The position numbers and the translations under genes were made by a program. DNA of 64,000 nucleotides from Phymorhynchus buccinoides (lineage: Eukaryota; Mollusca; Gastropoda; Neogastropoda; Raphitomidae), in NCBI GenBank assembly GCA_017654935.2, contig CM065690.1, forward strand, positions 10,928,602 to 10,992,601, written 5' to 3'. Positions 51,194 to 61,924 of the stretch are shown here, piece after piece (the stretch's first letter is position 1; every line of letters starts with the position of its first letter). Under the pieces are notes generated by a model. That model did not search any database and was not told the DNA's origin. It saw nothing but the letters and a program-made list of their open reading frames with translations.

Positions 51194-51272
51194 GTCATGT
51201 GACCGCTTGTTAGCCAATCGCTAGCGTTCTAATAATAGACTCGGCTTGAGAAGTCACGTTGTTTTGGACGTG
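51194..51272 (+). promoter_or_regulatory. E-box-like cluster upstream of cryptochrome
   Basis: GTCATGTGAC at 51194-51203 (non-canonical E-box CATGTG). A tandem pair lies at 51255-51272: CACGTT, six bases, GACGTG. CACGTT is the E'-box sequence bound by CLOCK:BMAL1/CYC in animals, and paired E-box-like sites 6-7 bp apart are a known clock-gene arrangement. The pair is about 100 bp before the first CRY start codon. The function is inferred. Confidence 0.4.
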
Positions 51273-51372
51273 TTTGCTGCTTTGCTCATGTGCTGATTTT
51301 ATGTGCCTGTGTAAAATCGAAACAGAACCTTCACATTCTCATATTTTTAATCGGAAATGAGCTGCATTTAGA

Positions 51373-51578
51373 ATGCGAGGTAAAGCAACAACCCCAAAAG
51401 GGACCACGGAGAGGGGGATGTCCAGAAAGAACTCGATACATTGGTTTCGTAAAGGTCTTCGTCTGCACGACAACCCAGCCTTGCTTGAGGCGTTGAGAGA
51501 TTCTTCCAGTTTTCGCTGTGTTTACATTCTAGACCCCTGGTTTGCTGGCTGTTCGCAAGTTGGGATCAACAAATGGAG
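51373..51578 (+). CDS. CRY: Animal cryptochrome, exon 1
   Basis: Opens [20 protein letters not shown] then [20 protein letters not shown], ending [17 protein letters not shown] and AG of a split Arg codon before [21 protein letters not shown] and [13 protein letters not shown] are diagnostic of the photolyase/cryptochrome N-terminal alpha/beta domain in animals. The start could instead be the ATG at 51418 ([13 protein letters not shown]), which matches family length better; the upstream ATG is used because it is the first in frame. In animals this protein is a flavoprotein acting in the circadian feedback loop (repressor of CLOCK:BMAL1/CYC) or, in sister clades, in light sensing or (6-4) repair. 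Confidence 0.93.
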
Positions 51579-51796
51579 GTAAGACTGTTGATTAAATGGC
51601 CATTGCTTGACTGGTTGTTAATTGATTAGGCCTGCTCAAGGCAAGCCCGTTCCTTCAAATCGTGTTGCAGGGAAAATAATCATTTTCGCCCCCTTTGGCC
51701 TTAGACTTGGCCTCAGACTAGGCTCAGACTACCAGGCCTAGTGTCAGTATCACCCTTCACCCACCTCCCTACTCCAAGACATATCGTGCATCCTCC

Positions 51797-51820
51797 CCCC
51801 CCCCCCCCCCCCCCCCCCCA
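51797..51820. repeat. Poly-C run
   Basis: About 24 C in CRY intron 1. Confidence 0.9.
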
Positions 51821-52597
51821 CATCTCTTCCCTAAAGAAAATGTTTGTCTACGAGTCACAGCCACATATCAAAGTTCATCCAAACGTACTTTGTGAGCTTA
51901 ACACTGTAACAGTAGCAGTACATACATGTAACAACCCTGGCTTGAACCCAATTTTAGCCCATATTCATTGATCAGTCAGACTGACATTGACCTTAGCTAA
52001 CCTTTGTAAGCAGTTTGCATACTTCTATATTATTTATAACCTGTTTACTGTTTTTTAAAAACATTCTTTGTCTTTTAGGTTGGTTCCAAATAATTATCCA
52101 GCAACACTCCCCCACCCCCTCCCCGCTCCCCAATCCCCAATTCCCTCCACCTCTACCCCTCCCCCTGTATTAAGGCGCTCTTCCGCAGATCCCCAATTTA
52201 TACAGTGACAGAATAGTCAAGTTTGACTGTGGTCACTTACAGGAAGGAAGGAAGGATCATCATGGTTTATTTTTGCATCCCTTCTGGATGATGTATTGCT
52301 TTTGGTTGCAATATATATATATTTTTTAATGTACATTGCCAACAGGTTGAAAATTTACCCCACCCCCACCTCTTTCTTCCCCTCCCCTCCCCCCCACCCA
52401 TTTGTGTCTACCCACACCCACTCATGTAGAGAAAAAATTCTTGCTATTTTACTTGAATGAGCTTACAACGTGGCGACGGACCTGTCACTTGTCAGAAATG
52501 ACAGTCACAACCTGTGACAAAGTCGAAGTTGAAGCAAAGCCTCAGGCTGTTTTGATCCAAGACCATGGATAATTGATTCACTGCTTATATAATGATA

Positions 52598-52780
52598 CAA
52601 TGGAACCTCCCTACTAAGACATTGAAAATCATCATCCCCCCCCCTCCCCCAAAAGAGGTCTTGATTAGTGAGGGGTCTTAATCAGTAGTTCGGATATGAA
52701 GGGGAAATCCGGTGAAACGTTAGACGTAGCTCTAGGGAGTCTTGATCTATAGGGAAGGTCTTAATAGGCAGGTTCCACTG
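52598..52780. mobile_element. pogo/Tigger-style MITE
   Basis: TA-CAATGGAACCTCCCTACTAAG to GGCAGGTTCCACTG-TA in CRY intron 1. Internal AGGGAGTCTTGATCTATAGGG gives the uninterrupted version of the site disrupted at 55764. Confidence 0.8.
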
Positions 52781-52869
52781 TACAGTATTATATAATTTAA
52801 TACAGGTGTTTACATGCATGCTTGCTGCGCTTTCATTTGAAGGTCGTGGTGATTTACTGCTCATATCAC

Positions 52870-52905
52870 CCACACCCACACCCACACCCACACCCACACA
52901 CACCC
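52870..52905. repeat. CCCACA microsatellite
   Basis: CCCACA repeated six or so times. Confidence 0.85.
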
Positions 52906-53481
52906 CTACCACGTTAGTAAGCCATAGATGGTCAAAAAATAATTGGCTTAATTTTCTTTAATTCCTGCATGATCATTATCTTTCCCATTCTTCTGGCGAA
53001 GAAATGATTGGCTTAAGTTAATGTTCTTGCATCAAGACATTATCCTTCACCCTGTCTTTCCCATCCACCAAGTTTCTTGATCAATTCTGCAATGATTTTG
53101 GTTTGGCCCCCCAAAAAAAAAATCCAAAAAAAAAAAAAAATCATGTTTGAAAAATAAGGTAGGTTAGGTACTAGGCTTTTTTTAAAATATTTTAAACTTG
53201 TGTTCACTACAGTTCAGTCCATGTGTATGAATTACTGAATATATTTATATATTTTGATGAAACAAAACGGTGTATACTTTTGCACTTTTATGTTTCTGTC
53301 TGCTCACTCACTTTCTTTCTTTTTTCTTTTTTTCCCCCCATTCGTCAAAAAAAAGTTTAGGGTCGGCGGCCAAAAACTAGGGTCGGTCGGGAAACCGGAA
53401 ACCAATATATATTTTTGTTGGCCTTTGTTGCCTCCTTCAGGACGAATTGCTCCCCTTGGATTGCTGATTTCCGATTAGAAC

Positions 53482-53574
53482 TGCGACCTGACATGCCAAA
53501 GTGTGGCTGCGAGTTGGGATTAGGAATGATCGGCATGGGAGCAACGCCTCTGTGTGGCCCAGAAGATGGGACAT
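53482..53574. repeat. Short dispersed repeat, pair with 16205-16300
   Basis: CTGCGACCTGACATGCCAAAGTGTGGCTGCGAGTTGGGATTAGGAATGA, GGAGCAACGCC, CAGAAGATGGGAC. Confidence 0.6.
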
Positions 53575-53711
53575 GAATTTTTTATAATTTGCAATGAATG
53601 ATTGATTTTAGTTTTTACACAGGAAAGGCATCAACATAAGATTTGAAATGAATCGACACTTTTTCCTTCTGAATTTTAGCACTTTCATTTTTTATTTTTT
53701 ATGAAAAGATA

Positions 53712-53747
53712 TGTGTGTGTGTGTGTGTGTGTGCACTGTGTGTCACT

Positions 53748-53778
<31 letters not shown>

Positions 53779-53784
53779 TGTGTG
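53712..53784. repeat. TG microsatellite with GTCACTG interruptions
   Basis: TGTGTG tract broken three times by CACTGTG, ending about 90 bp upstream of CRY exon 2. Confidence 0.85.
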
Positions 53785-53877
53785 ATCTCATCCTGAACAT
53801 GGTAATTTTATCAGTGAAATTTGTTGGCAGTTTTAAATTTGTTTTTGTTAAAAATCTAATTTTCTCCTGTTTTTTAG

Positions 53878-53986
53878 GTTTCTGCTGGAAAGTTTGGAGG
53901 ATTTGGACAGTGCTCTGCGTAAGCTGAACAGTCGCTTGTTCGTGATCCGGGGCCAGCCCGCGGACGTCTTCTCAAGAATTGTTAAG
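53878..53986 (+). CDS. CRY: Animal cryptochrome, exon 2
   Basis: After TTTTTTAG the G completes Arg, then [36 protein letters not shown] before GTTTGT. Vertebrate CRY2 has [36 protein letters not shown], so the exon is almost invariant. Phase 1 in, 0 out. A TG microsatellite starts 8 bp after the donor (53994-54012). Confidence 0.96.
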
Positions 53987-54099
53987 GTTTGTGTGTTTGT
54001 GTGTGTGTGTGTGTGACTACATGTGCATTTGTGTGTGCGTGTGATTTGCCAGAGCTCATTCGTGTCTAGGAAGTTCTGCATACATTTTTTTTATATTAT

Positions 54100-54109
54100 A
54101 CTAGTACGA

Positions 54110-54143
<34 letters not shown>

Positions 54144-54355
54144 GTGCCCATGCACTTAGCAAACGTTAAACCCAGTGGCAACGAAAAAGTTGTCATTTAG
54201 TTAAAATTTACCACCACCCCCTTCCTTCTTCATCAGTCACACAAAGATCGCATGCAAAATGGTTTTTTTAAAAATGGGTGGTGCACCTCTGGCTGCGACA
54301 CCCTCTCCAGGTGGGAGCCTGAATTTCACAGAGACGCCTCTGTGACTATAAAGTA
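54100..54355 (+). repeat. tRNA-derived SINE family S1, 5'-truncated
   Basis: AGTCTTTCGGATGAGACAATAAACCGAGG, GTGTGCCCATGCACTTAGC, GTTGTCATTT, GCACCTCTGGCTGCGAC and AATTTCACAGAGACGCCTCTGTGACTATAAAG. The tRNA-like head is missing. Confidence 0.7.
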
Positions 54356-54519
54356 CTAGTAACACCTAATGGGGTGCGATTCATTTTGCTTTTCATAGTT
54401 TATAGAAGTATCACTATCAGCTCAATATATTTTATTTAGCTTGGAGTCCTAGCAATTTAATTCAAAATCCTTTTTTTTTTTGTATTTATAAGTATTTTTC
54501 ACTTCTGAAGGTTGTTGAT

Positions 54520-54680
54520 GTACCCTGGCTAAAAGACTCCAGGGATCATCATCTCAACAACCAGAGCACTTGAAAACTATGGTACAAATGCATCAGCTAA
54601 GGATGAGAACATTACGTGTGTGACCGTTTTTGATAACCCCGCCATGTGGGCAGCCACGCTCCGTCTTCAGGGGATTTTGT
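54520..54680. repeat. Dispersed repeat, pair with 39230-39385
   Basis: GACTCCAGGGATCATC, GCACTTGAAAACTATGGTACAAATGCATCAGCTAAGGATGAGAACATTA, ACCGTTTTTGAT, GTGGGCAGCCACGCT. A related stretch in reverse lies at 36715-36800. Confidence 0.65.
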
Positions 54681-54756
54681 AGACTGATGTTATGCTAGGA
54701 CTAGGAGCTTGTAATGGCTAAAGACAGTCCCCGCATAGCTATGCATGGCATCATTG

Positions 54757-55051
54757 AACAAAGGGTGAGAACTCTCTTAAATTAGCTCCCCTCCACCAAA
54801 GTTGATTACAATACCAATCACCTAGCAATGAGTGGATCAGAGCCAAAGGGAATCAAACAAAACATCATCCTCAAAAAAGGATGTGCCAGGTTGACCTTTA
54901 TGACCCTTCACCCACACAGTATGTACACATCAACATTAATGATGTTTTGTTTGATTCCCTTTGGCTCTGATCCACTCATTGCTAGGTGATTGGTATCGCA
55001 ATCAACTTTGGTGGAGGGGAGTTAATTTAAGAGAGTTCTCCCCCTTTGTTC
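54757..55051. repeat. Long near-perfect inverted repeat, arms about 115 bp
   Basis: Left 54757-54872 (TTGAACAAAGGGTGAGAACTCTCTTAAATTAGCTCCCCTCC ... GGAATCAAACAAAACATCAT) is the reverse complement of right 54935-55051 (ATGATGTTTTGTTTGATTCC ... GGAGGGGAGTTAATTTAAGAGAGTTCTCCCCCTTTGTTCAA) with only a few differences. The spacer is about 62 bp. It is a probable fold-back MITE in CRY intron 2. Confidence 0.85.
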
Positions 55052-55586
55052 AATTTCGTTCTCTCCTTTCTTAGTCTCACTTTTTCATTCTATGCGTAGC
55101 ATAGCAACATTTTGATGTAGCCTTGGTGTTCTAGCCTATATGTCATTTGGTCTGACATAGCCTTAACTGGCTTTAAAAGCCAAGGCAGACTTCTGAAAGT
55201 CAAAATCAAAGCATCGATAATAATTTTCACAATTTTTTGGTTTTGTTTTCTGTGTGTGTGTACGTGCTGGCAATGCGCTTTATGGTGATTGTGTACATGT
55301 ATACTCATATAGTAGCCATGGATGACAAACATGATCATTCAAAATGAATGTATATTTTTAAAAAAAACCTGTGTGTTTGTACTGTACCATTGTTTGATCA
55401 TTAATTGAACTTGGAATGGACCAAATGAAAACGAAAACAAGAACAACAAAGCAACAATGTTATTTCACTCTGTGACTCTGCAGATATCAAGACTTGTCAA
55501 CGAGAAAAGATCTGTACATGTACATTTCTCCTTTTGATATGATCAGTACTAAAACATGGCACACACCTAATGAAAAAAATGTTATA

Positions 55587-56030
55587 CAGTAGAACCTCCC
55601 AGTATTACTAATATTAAGACCTTGAAAAATCAGCCCCCCAAAAAGGTCTCATCAGGGAGGGGTCTTTATAGGGAGGTGGACACTGGGTTGTCTGGATATG
55701 AAGGGGGCAAAAAGTGGGTGAACATTTTTGTTGGTCACATCTTACTCTTAGAGGGAGTCTTAACCCCTTGACTGCCACTGGTCAAAATATCACATACTGA
55801 CCTGATGACATCACTCATGATGTCATCAGATGAAGAGGAATAACCCTGATAGTGTGATATGCTGGCTTTTCCTCTAACACAGTCAAGAGAGTAATATCCA
55901 CAGACTGTTTTGCCATATGGGTTCTCTCCGTCGTCTTTTTCTTGGCATGATTTGCCCAATGATTTTTTCTTTAATTTTCTCTGGCATTCAAGGGGTTAAT
56001 AAGGAAGGTCTTAATAGGGAGGTTCCACTT
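55587..56030. mobile_element. pogo/Tigger-style MITE split by a piggyBac-like MITE
   Basis: TA-CAGTAGAACCTCCCAGTATTAC to AATAGGGAGGTTCCACTT-TA. The interior breaks at GGGAGTC-TTAA (55763) and resumes at TTAA-TAAGGAAGGTC (55996). It ends 94 bp before CRY exon 3. Confidence 0.8.
55764..55995. mobile_element. piggyBac-like MITE, second subfamily
   Basis: TTAA-CCCCTTGACTGCCACTG to TCTCTGGCATTCAAGGGG-TTAA: inverted ends with an exact TTAA duplication. The interior differs from the CCCTTTCACCGCC copies and carries GATGACATCACTCATGATGTCATC. Confidence 0.85.
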
Positions 56031-56124
56031 TATTTTGATCTTGTACATCTAAGTTCAAACTTGCGTTTGAAGATGCAATCATACAGTTCTCCATTTTCTT
56101 CCCTTTTCTTATGATGATCATCAG

Positions 56125-56267
56125 GAATGGAACATCACTCAGCTGACGTTCGAGGAGGACCCGGAGCCCTATGGGAAGGAGCGGGATCAGGCCATCTGCG
56201 CCCTGGCCACGGAGTTGGGCGTTCAGGTGGTGGTCCGCCCCTCACACACGCTCTATGATCTGGAGCA
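56125..56267 (+). CDS. CRY: Animal cryptochrome, exon 3
   Basis: After [56 protein letters not shown], splitting the Gln codon as CA before GTGAGT. Vertebrate CRY1 has [20 protein letters not shown] then ISHTLYDLDKI. The exon completes most of the N-terminal photolyase-like domain. Confidence 0.96.
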
Positions 56268-56650
56268 GTGAGTACTCGTGGCTCAATCGGTTGCCATTTT
56301 TAAAAACTTTTGGATCCTGTATTACTGAGTGTTGAAAATCTCTGCTGGGTCAGTTTTCTTGTTGGTGTTTGCTTTAAAAGCTCATACTTGATAAAATTTC
56401 GTTTTGTTTTAAGCTAAGGAAATCTGTAAGAGGCCTCCATGTGTGACGGTACTACTATTTTCCAATAATTTGTCTTTCAAGTAAGAAATAAAATGATCAT
56501 GCTTTTAAAAATTTTTTGTTTCTGTAACTCGTGAATTAATGTTTCTGACTCAAATTTTTGTTTACATTTTACAAATCAGGTAAAGAACTAAAAACAGTTT
56601 AGAGTTTGTTTTTAACAAAAATATGCTTTCCCGGTTTTGGGGAGTAAATT

Positions 56651-56677
56651 GGGGGGGGGGGGGGGGGGGGGGGGGGG
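56651..56677. repeat. Poly-G run, about 27 G
   Basis: In CRY intron 3, on the coding strand. Confidence 0.9.
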
Positions 56678-56874
56678 ATATTACTTGTGATATGACTAAC
56701 AAGTTTTTGTCATTAGAGACTTTGAGTTTCACAAACAAGTCATATATAGTGACAGATAAGGTACAGACCTGCAATGGCGGTAATGACAAACAAGGGCAGT
56801 CAATATCTGCATTGAAAACTCACCTCTTCCGGTTGTATTTTCCCAACTAAAAGTCTATGCCACGCCTTTCTGAC

Positions 56875-57135
<261 letters not shown>

Positions 57136-57248
57136 TTCTTCTTTTTTTCTTTTTTTTTTTTTCCATCCCCTTTTCTCATCTCCCCCCCCCCCCCTTCTGC
57201 CGTTGACTTGCCCGTGTTTTGGTCTTGCGGTCAGTCAACAGCGTCCAG

Positions 57249-57251
<3 letters not shown>

Positions 57252-57303
<52 letters not shown>

Positions 57304-57370
57304 CGCGCGCGCGCGTGTGTGCGTGTGTGAGTGTGGGTGGGTGCGTGTGTGCGTGCGCGTGCGCCTGTGG
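57252..57370. repeat. GT-GC alternating tract
   Basis: About 44 bp of TG then GCGCGC of about 20 bp, then mixed GTGCGTG: strict purine-pyrimidine alternation, classically Z-DNA-prone. Confidence 0.85.
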
Positions 57371-57777
57371 GTGTGGATGTTGGCGTGTAAGTGTACCGTA
57401 TGTTATTATTGTATTGTTGTTTCTGTGCAGTCATATTTTAAAAGTTGTATATTTCCCATAGTTTTCGTGTGACGTGCTGTTTTATATTGTCTTAATTGAT
57501 AAATGTTTTTAGTCAATTTGTGATTTTATGTATATGATGCTGTTAACTATATGTTTTTTTGTTTTTGTTTTTGTTTTTGTTTTTAGTCTTAAAATGATTT
57601 GTAATGCATTTATATTGTTGTAAAGCGCGATGAGCCCATTGTGGGGTATCGCGCTATATAAGTATCCCCTATTATTATTATTATTATTATCTGTTACTGT
57701 CCTTTTGACAGCAAGCTAGATGTGACGAGACTTTGGTTTACAATGTTTGTTTGTTTCCACATTCATTTTTACCCAGA

Positions 57778-58170
57778 GGTATATTTGGTATTTGGTACTT
57801 TATAGTCACAGAGGTGTCTCTGTGAAATTCGGGTTGCTCCCATCTGGAGAGCGCGTTGCAGCCAGAGGCGCACCACCCATTTTTTAATAATTGTTTTGGC
57901 ATGCAATTTTTGTGTGACTGATGAGGGTTAAAAAAAGGGGGGTGTGTGGGGGATTTTGACCAAATGACAACTTTTTCATTGCCACTGGGTTTAACGTGTG
58001 CGAAGTGCATGGGCACACGAGACCTCGGTTTATCGTCTCATCCGAAGAACTCCACGTTCAGACTGTAAGGCCTAGTGCAGAATGAGAGGGAAAAAAACCC
58101 TGTACCCAGGTTCGAACTTGGGTTTATTGTATGCGAGGCGAACGCGTTACCTCTGTGCCACTTTGCACCT
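57778..58170 (-). repeat. tRNA-derived SINE family S1, near full length
   Basis: On the minus strand: AGGTGCAAAGTGGCACAGAGGTAACGCGTTCGCC (A box), CAAGTTCGAACC (B box), AGTCTGAACGTGGAGTTC, GCACTTCGCACACG, AATTGCATGCC, GGCTGCAACGCGCTCTCCAG, TTTCACAGAGACACCTCTGTGACTATAAAG and a tail TACCAAATACC. It abuts the MITE at 58176. Confidence 0.8.
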
Positions 58171-58175
58171 AAATA

Positions 58176-58349
58176 CAGTGGAACCTCCCTTAAGACCTTC
58201 ACAAATCATCCAAAATGAGGTCTTATAAGGGAGGGGTCTTATAAGAGAGGTAATTTTAATACTTACACAGAAGGGCAATGTCTCAGAGAAGTAGGTCTTA
58301 TACAGGAGGGAGTCTTATCATGGGAGGTCTTATAAGGGAGGCTCCACTG
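58176..58349. mobile_element. pogo/Tigger-style MITE
   Basis: TA-CAGTGGAACCTCCCTTAAG to TAAGGGAGGCTCCACTG-TA, 65 bp before CRY exon 4. Confidence 0.85.
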
Positions 58350-58414
58350 TAGTAGTGTATGGCAATGACACAAATCTGTTTTATGCAGCTTTTCTTTTTG
58401 GGTTTGTTTTTCAG

Positions 58415-58599
58415 GATCCTGGTTGCCAACAACAACCAGCCGCCGCTGACGTACCGCCGCTTCCAGTCCATCCTGTCCCTGTTGCCTCCCCCTGCCACGC
58501 CCCTGGACCCGGTGACGGCGGCCACCGTTCAGCACACGCACACCCCCGTGTCGGACGACCACGACGACAAGTACGGGGTGCCCACCTTGGAGGAACTGG
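58415..58599 (+). CDS. CRY: Animal cryptochrome, exon 4
   Basis: After GTTTTTCAG: G completes Gln, then ILVANNNQPPLTYRRFQSIL, SLLPPPATPLDPVTAATVQH, THTPVSDDHDDKYGVPTLEE, L and the first G of Gly before GTCAGT. TP-SDDHD-KYGVP-LEELG is found in vertebrate CRY1 ([20 protein letters not shown]) and favours the vertebrate-CRY-like repressor clade over (6-4) photolyase. The four exons give 214 codons. The FAD-binding helical domain, Trp triad and C-terminal tail must lie downstream of the window or in the second gap. Confidence 0.96.
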
Positions 58600-58639
58600 G
58601 TCAGTGTGAATTAGACGATTTTCGGGGGAAAAACTAGGG

Positions 58640-58850
58640 GAGACTCGGGGCTCCCAATCGTCCCGCAAAACAAGGGGTTCCAGGGACTCCTTCACTTACA
58701 GCATAGAGGGTCCTAAAGCCGGGATAGAGGGTCCCAGTGACATAGCGAATGCTAAAAAATATTATTTTCTCGTGCATCCCTGGGACCCCCTGCACATTCT
58801 TTCAGAGGGTCCTTTAGAATTTTAGTGCTTCATAGACCCCCAAATGGGAG
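58640..58850. repeat. Short dispersed repeat, pair with 48990-49180
   Basis: Same blocks as the first copy: GCTCCCAATCGTC, TCCTTCACTTACAGCATAGAGGGTC, ATAGAGGGTCCCAGTGACAT, TTCATAGACCCCCAAATGGG. It begins just after CRY exon 4. Confidence 0.7.
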
Positions 58851-59106
58851 AGCACTTTGTGAAAATTGGAGTTGTTTACCTCCATTACTCGGGTCAAATA
58901 CCATAGCAACAATGCAACAATGGCGTTGAAGCTTGAAACCGCAGGATGCCAGTCAGCGACTTGCAAATTTTAAAAAAATAAAAATGGGTGGCCAGTTGCC
59001 ACAAAGTGATAGAACTTGCAAGCTGTGACGTAAAAATATAAATAACATCAGTTTTAGAATGACGCACTGTGTTCTACATGCTGTGTAACACACAAAGCGA
59101 GGGCTG

Positions 59107-59124
59107 GGGGGGGGGGGGGGGGGG
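59107..59124. repeat. Poly-G run
   Basis: About 18 G in CRY intron 4. Confidence 0.85.
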
Positions 59125-59254
59125 ATCTACCTGAAGGTAGAGTAACTTCCCCTGTTTGACCGATTGAATTAGGCGAGATCACTCCCACACACCATGAAAT
59201 TACTCCTCTTAATTATTTCCGAACAATTCCTATTAGAGTCAACATTTGGGGGGG

Positions 59255-59680
59255 GCAGTGGGTGGATGCCTCGTGCCTCCATAGGGGGAGCTGATGGACA
59301 AACCCCGCCCCCCCTCCACAAGTCTCTCTGTTGGGATACCGGGGTGGGGTGGGGTGTGTCTTTCGTAAAAATAGTTTCCCCCCACCTTCTGGAAGTTCTG
59401 TGCTTGTAACTTCCTCTAATCTGCCACTCTCTTTGACTCTGCCTTTTCCCTTTTGCTTTCTGTCATCTACCATCTTTCTGACTTAGTGGCCCCATTCTCC
59501 TGCCTTTAAAAAAAAAAAAAAAAAAAAAAATCTTGCAAATAATTTTTCTCCTTTCAGCTCCTCCGAAATGGGAGTGTGTCAGCTGTGCGCAGCGGGGAGA
59601 CCAGTGAAAACTGAAAACTACTTAATTATCTTTACCCATTATGGCCATATGGCCTGGGAAACGCAGAAGAAGAAGAGTCA
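59255..59680 (+). mobile_element. GAA-tailed SINE-like element, full length
   Basis: Most complete copy: GTGGGTGGATGCCTCGTGCCTCC, GGGATACCGGGG, TTCGTAAAAATAGTTTCCCCC, CTTCTGGAAGTTCTGTGCTTG, TTTGACTCTGCC, a 20-A run, TTTTTCTCCTTTCAGCTCC, GCGCAGCGGGGAGACCAGTG, GGCCATATGGCCTGGG, GCAGAAGAAGAAG. Confidence 0.75.
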
Positions 59681-59695
59681 TGTTTGTTTGTATTA

Positions 59696-60485
59696 CAGTG
59701 GAACCTCCCTATTAAGACCTTCCCTATTAACCTCTTTCTATGCTAACCTGCGCTTTCGTCGCAGGGCATGCGCACAACGCCTCGTTACTAAGGTAACGGG
59801 ATATCGCATGTGAACTTTAAAAATTCATAGTTCATAGGTTAACAGTCATGCGTGCTTCAAAGTGGCTCAGAGGGCTACTACTACGTTTCATTCATGCCTC
59901 AACACTGACTGGCTGGTTGTAGGCTCTATTTCGGGACCTTAGTATGAGAAGAAGAAGAAAAATGGTGTTTTACGTCCTCTCGGTCATAGACACATATGGG
60001 ACATTTGTAAATACAAAGATGGTGGGAACAATACTGGAGGCAATGCCCAGAGGCAGTGCAACACAGTACAGTCCCGATTTTTTTTAACAATACAGATATA
60101 TGTAGCAGTAACCACGCCTCGGTTAAACCTCATCGGCTATGGTGCTGCCACAGGTCTGCGATTATGATGGTAATCTGTCGAAGTTGGACCTTAGTATGTA
60201 AATGAGGGGGGGGGGGGGGGTAGCCTTATATTTTTGCTCTATGAGTATGCTAGGCTTGACAAAGCATGCATTTATTTTAAAACATTTTTAGAACATTTGC
60301 AAGGGGAAGCAACTGGCCAGCATAGAATGAGTTAAGACTCCCTCTAGTCTAAGATGTGACCACAAAAATGTTCACCAATTTTCCCCCCCTTCATATCGGG
60401 ACTACTGACTAGTGACTGTCCACCTCCCTATTAAGACCTGTTTTGGGCTGATTTTTGTTACGGTCTTGATAGAGAGGTTCTACTG
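59696..60485. mobile_element. pogo/Tigger-style MITE carrying about 0.6 kb of foreign DNA
   Basis: TA-CAGTGGAACCTCCCTATTAAG at the left; ATAGAGAGGTTCTACTG-TA at the right. In between is sequence shared with 50518-50710 (59964-60150), plus a poly-G run at 60205-60220. The left family sequence stops near 59728 and resumes near 60335 with GACTCCCTCTAGTCTAAGATG. Confidence 0.65.
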
Positions 60486-61000
60486 TATTAAGCTTTTCAG
60501 TGTTGTGTTCATTTTGTCCAGATGAGTTTCCTGTTTTTGGCAGGTCAATTTTGGCTGGATAAAAATCGCGAGTGATTGCATATGTACTGTACTGCATGTA
60601 CTGTGTTAAAGCATTATAGTCAATGCGTCTTAATTACATTAGATCGCAATGACTGAAGAGAGGGTAAAAAGTATTGCCAAAAAAAAGAAAAAGAAAAAAG
60701 AAACAGAATGGGAAGTGGATGAACATTTTCCCAGTAGCCTTCAGACTTGGCAGTGATAGACACAATTTAAACAAAAGGCTCTCGTTCAGTTTGCAAGTTT
60801 GTTCCATAAGTGAGTGTAAAATGAGAAGGAAAACAAAATTCCATCATGACATCATACATATAATAATATTCTATAAAGGAGTAAGATGATGCTAGTAAGT
60901 ACCCATAATTTTGTGGAACAACATTTTAGCGACCTTGAAGTTAACACACTTTATTATTGCCCTTGTTTCCATTTACAAATCTTGATCTAAAAAACAAACA

Positions 61001-61500
61001 NNNNNNNNNNNNNNNNNNNNNNNNNNNNNNNNNNNNNNNNNNNNNNNNNNNNNNNNNNNNNNNNNNNNNNNNNNNNNNNNNNNNNNNNNNNNNNNNNNNN
61101 NNNNNNNNNNNNNNNNNNNNNNNNNNNNNNNNNNNNNNNNNNNNNNNNNNNNNNNNNNNNNNNNNNNNNNNNNNNNNNNNNNNNNNNNNNNNNNNNNNNN
61201 NNNNNNNNNNNNNNNNNNNNNNNNNNNNNNNNNNNNNNNNNNNNNNNNNNNNNNNNNNNNNNNNNNNNNNNNNNNNNNNNNNNNNNNNNNNNNNNNNNNN
61301 NNNNNNNNNNNNNNNNNNNNNNNNNNNNNNNNNNNNNNNNNNNNNNNNNNNNNNNNNNNNNNNNNNNNNNNNNNNNNNNNNNNNNNNNNNNNNNNNNNNN
61401 NNNNNNNNNNNNNNNNNNNNNNNNNNNNNNNNNNNNNNNNNNNNNNNNNNNNNNNNNNNNNNNNNNNNNNNNNNNNNNNNNNNNNNNNNNNNNNNNNNNN
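61001..61500. other. Assembly gap, 500 N
   Basis: Exactly 500 N. Missing CRY exons could lie here or past the window end. Confidence 0.98.
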
Positions 61501-61659
61501 TAAAGATGCGCCCCCCCCCCCCCCTCCTCCATTTCTCGGTTGTTTCCACTTTTTTCAGTCTTGCCTTTCTTACTGCAGATTGAGTACTTCATCCTCTATC
61601 ATTTGCTATATTTGACACTAATTTTCTTTTTTTACACTAATTTTCATCCATTTACATAA

Positions 61660-61910
61660 TTAAACACATGCATTCAATAATAGTAGAAGATAAAGGCAAG
61701 ACGGAAAAAACGCAATGAACCAGGACTGTGACAAATGCCGCGGTGTACTGCACTACATGGGGGAGGGGGGGGATGTGTGTGTGTGTGTGTGGGGGGGGGT
61801 CGTATTAGATAATGGCCTTTATAATGACTGCAATTAATTATTCAACAAAGAGCTGAAAAGGTTAATAAAATACAGCTTATTTGGTAAGAAAGGCAAGTTT
61901 GGAAATGCGG
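61660..61910. repeat. Decayed fold-back MITE plus TG/G tract
   Basis: GGCAAGACGGAAAAAACGCAATGAACCAGGACTGTGACAAATGCCGCGGTGTACTGCACTAC matches the central spacer of the 7091 and 21236 elements. A TTTGGTAAGAAAGGCAAGTTTGGAAA arm follows. Confidence 0.5.
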
Positions 61911-61924
61911 GGACAGCTGAAAAA

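Noticed and set aside
60941..61592. Frames of about 200 codons
   Set aside because: They cross the second N gap.
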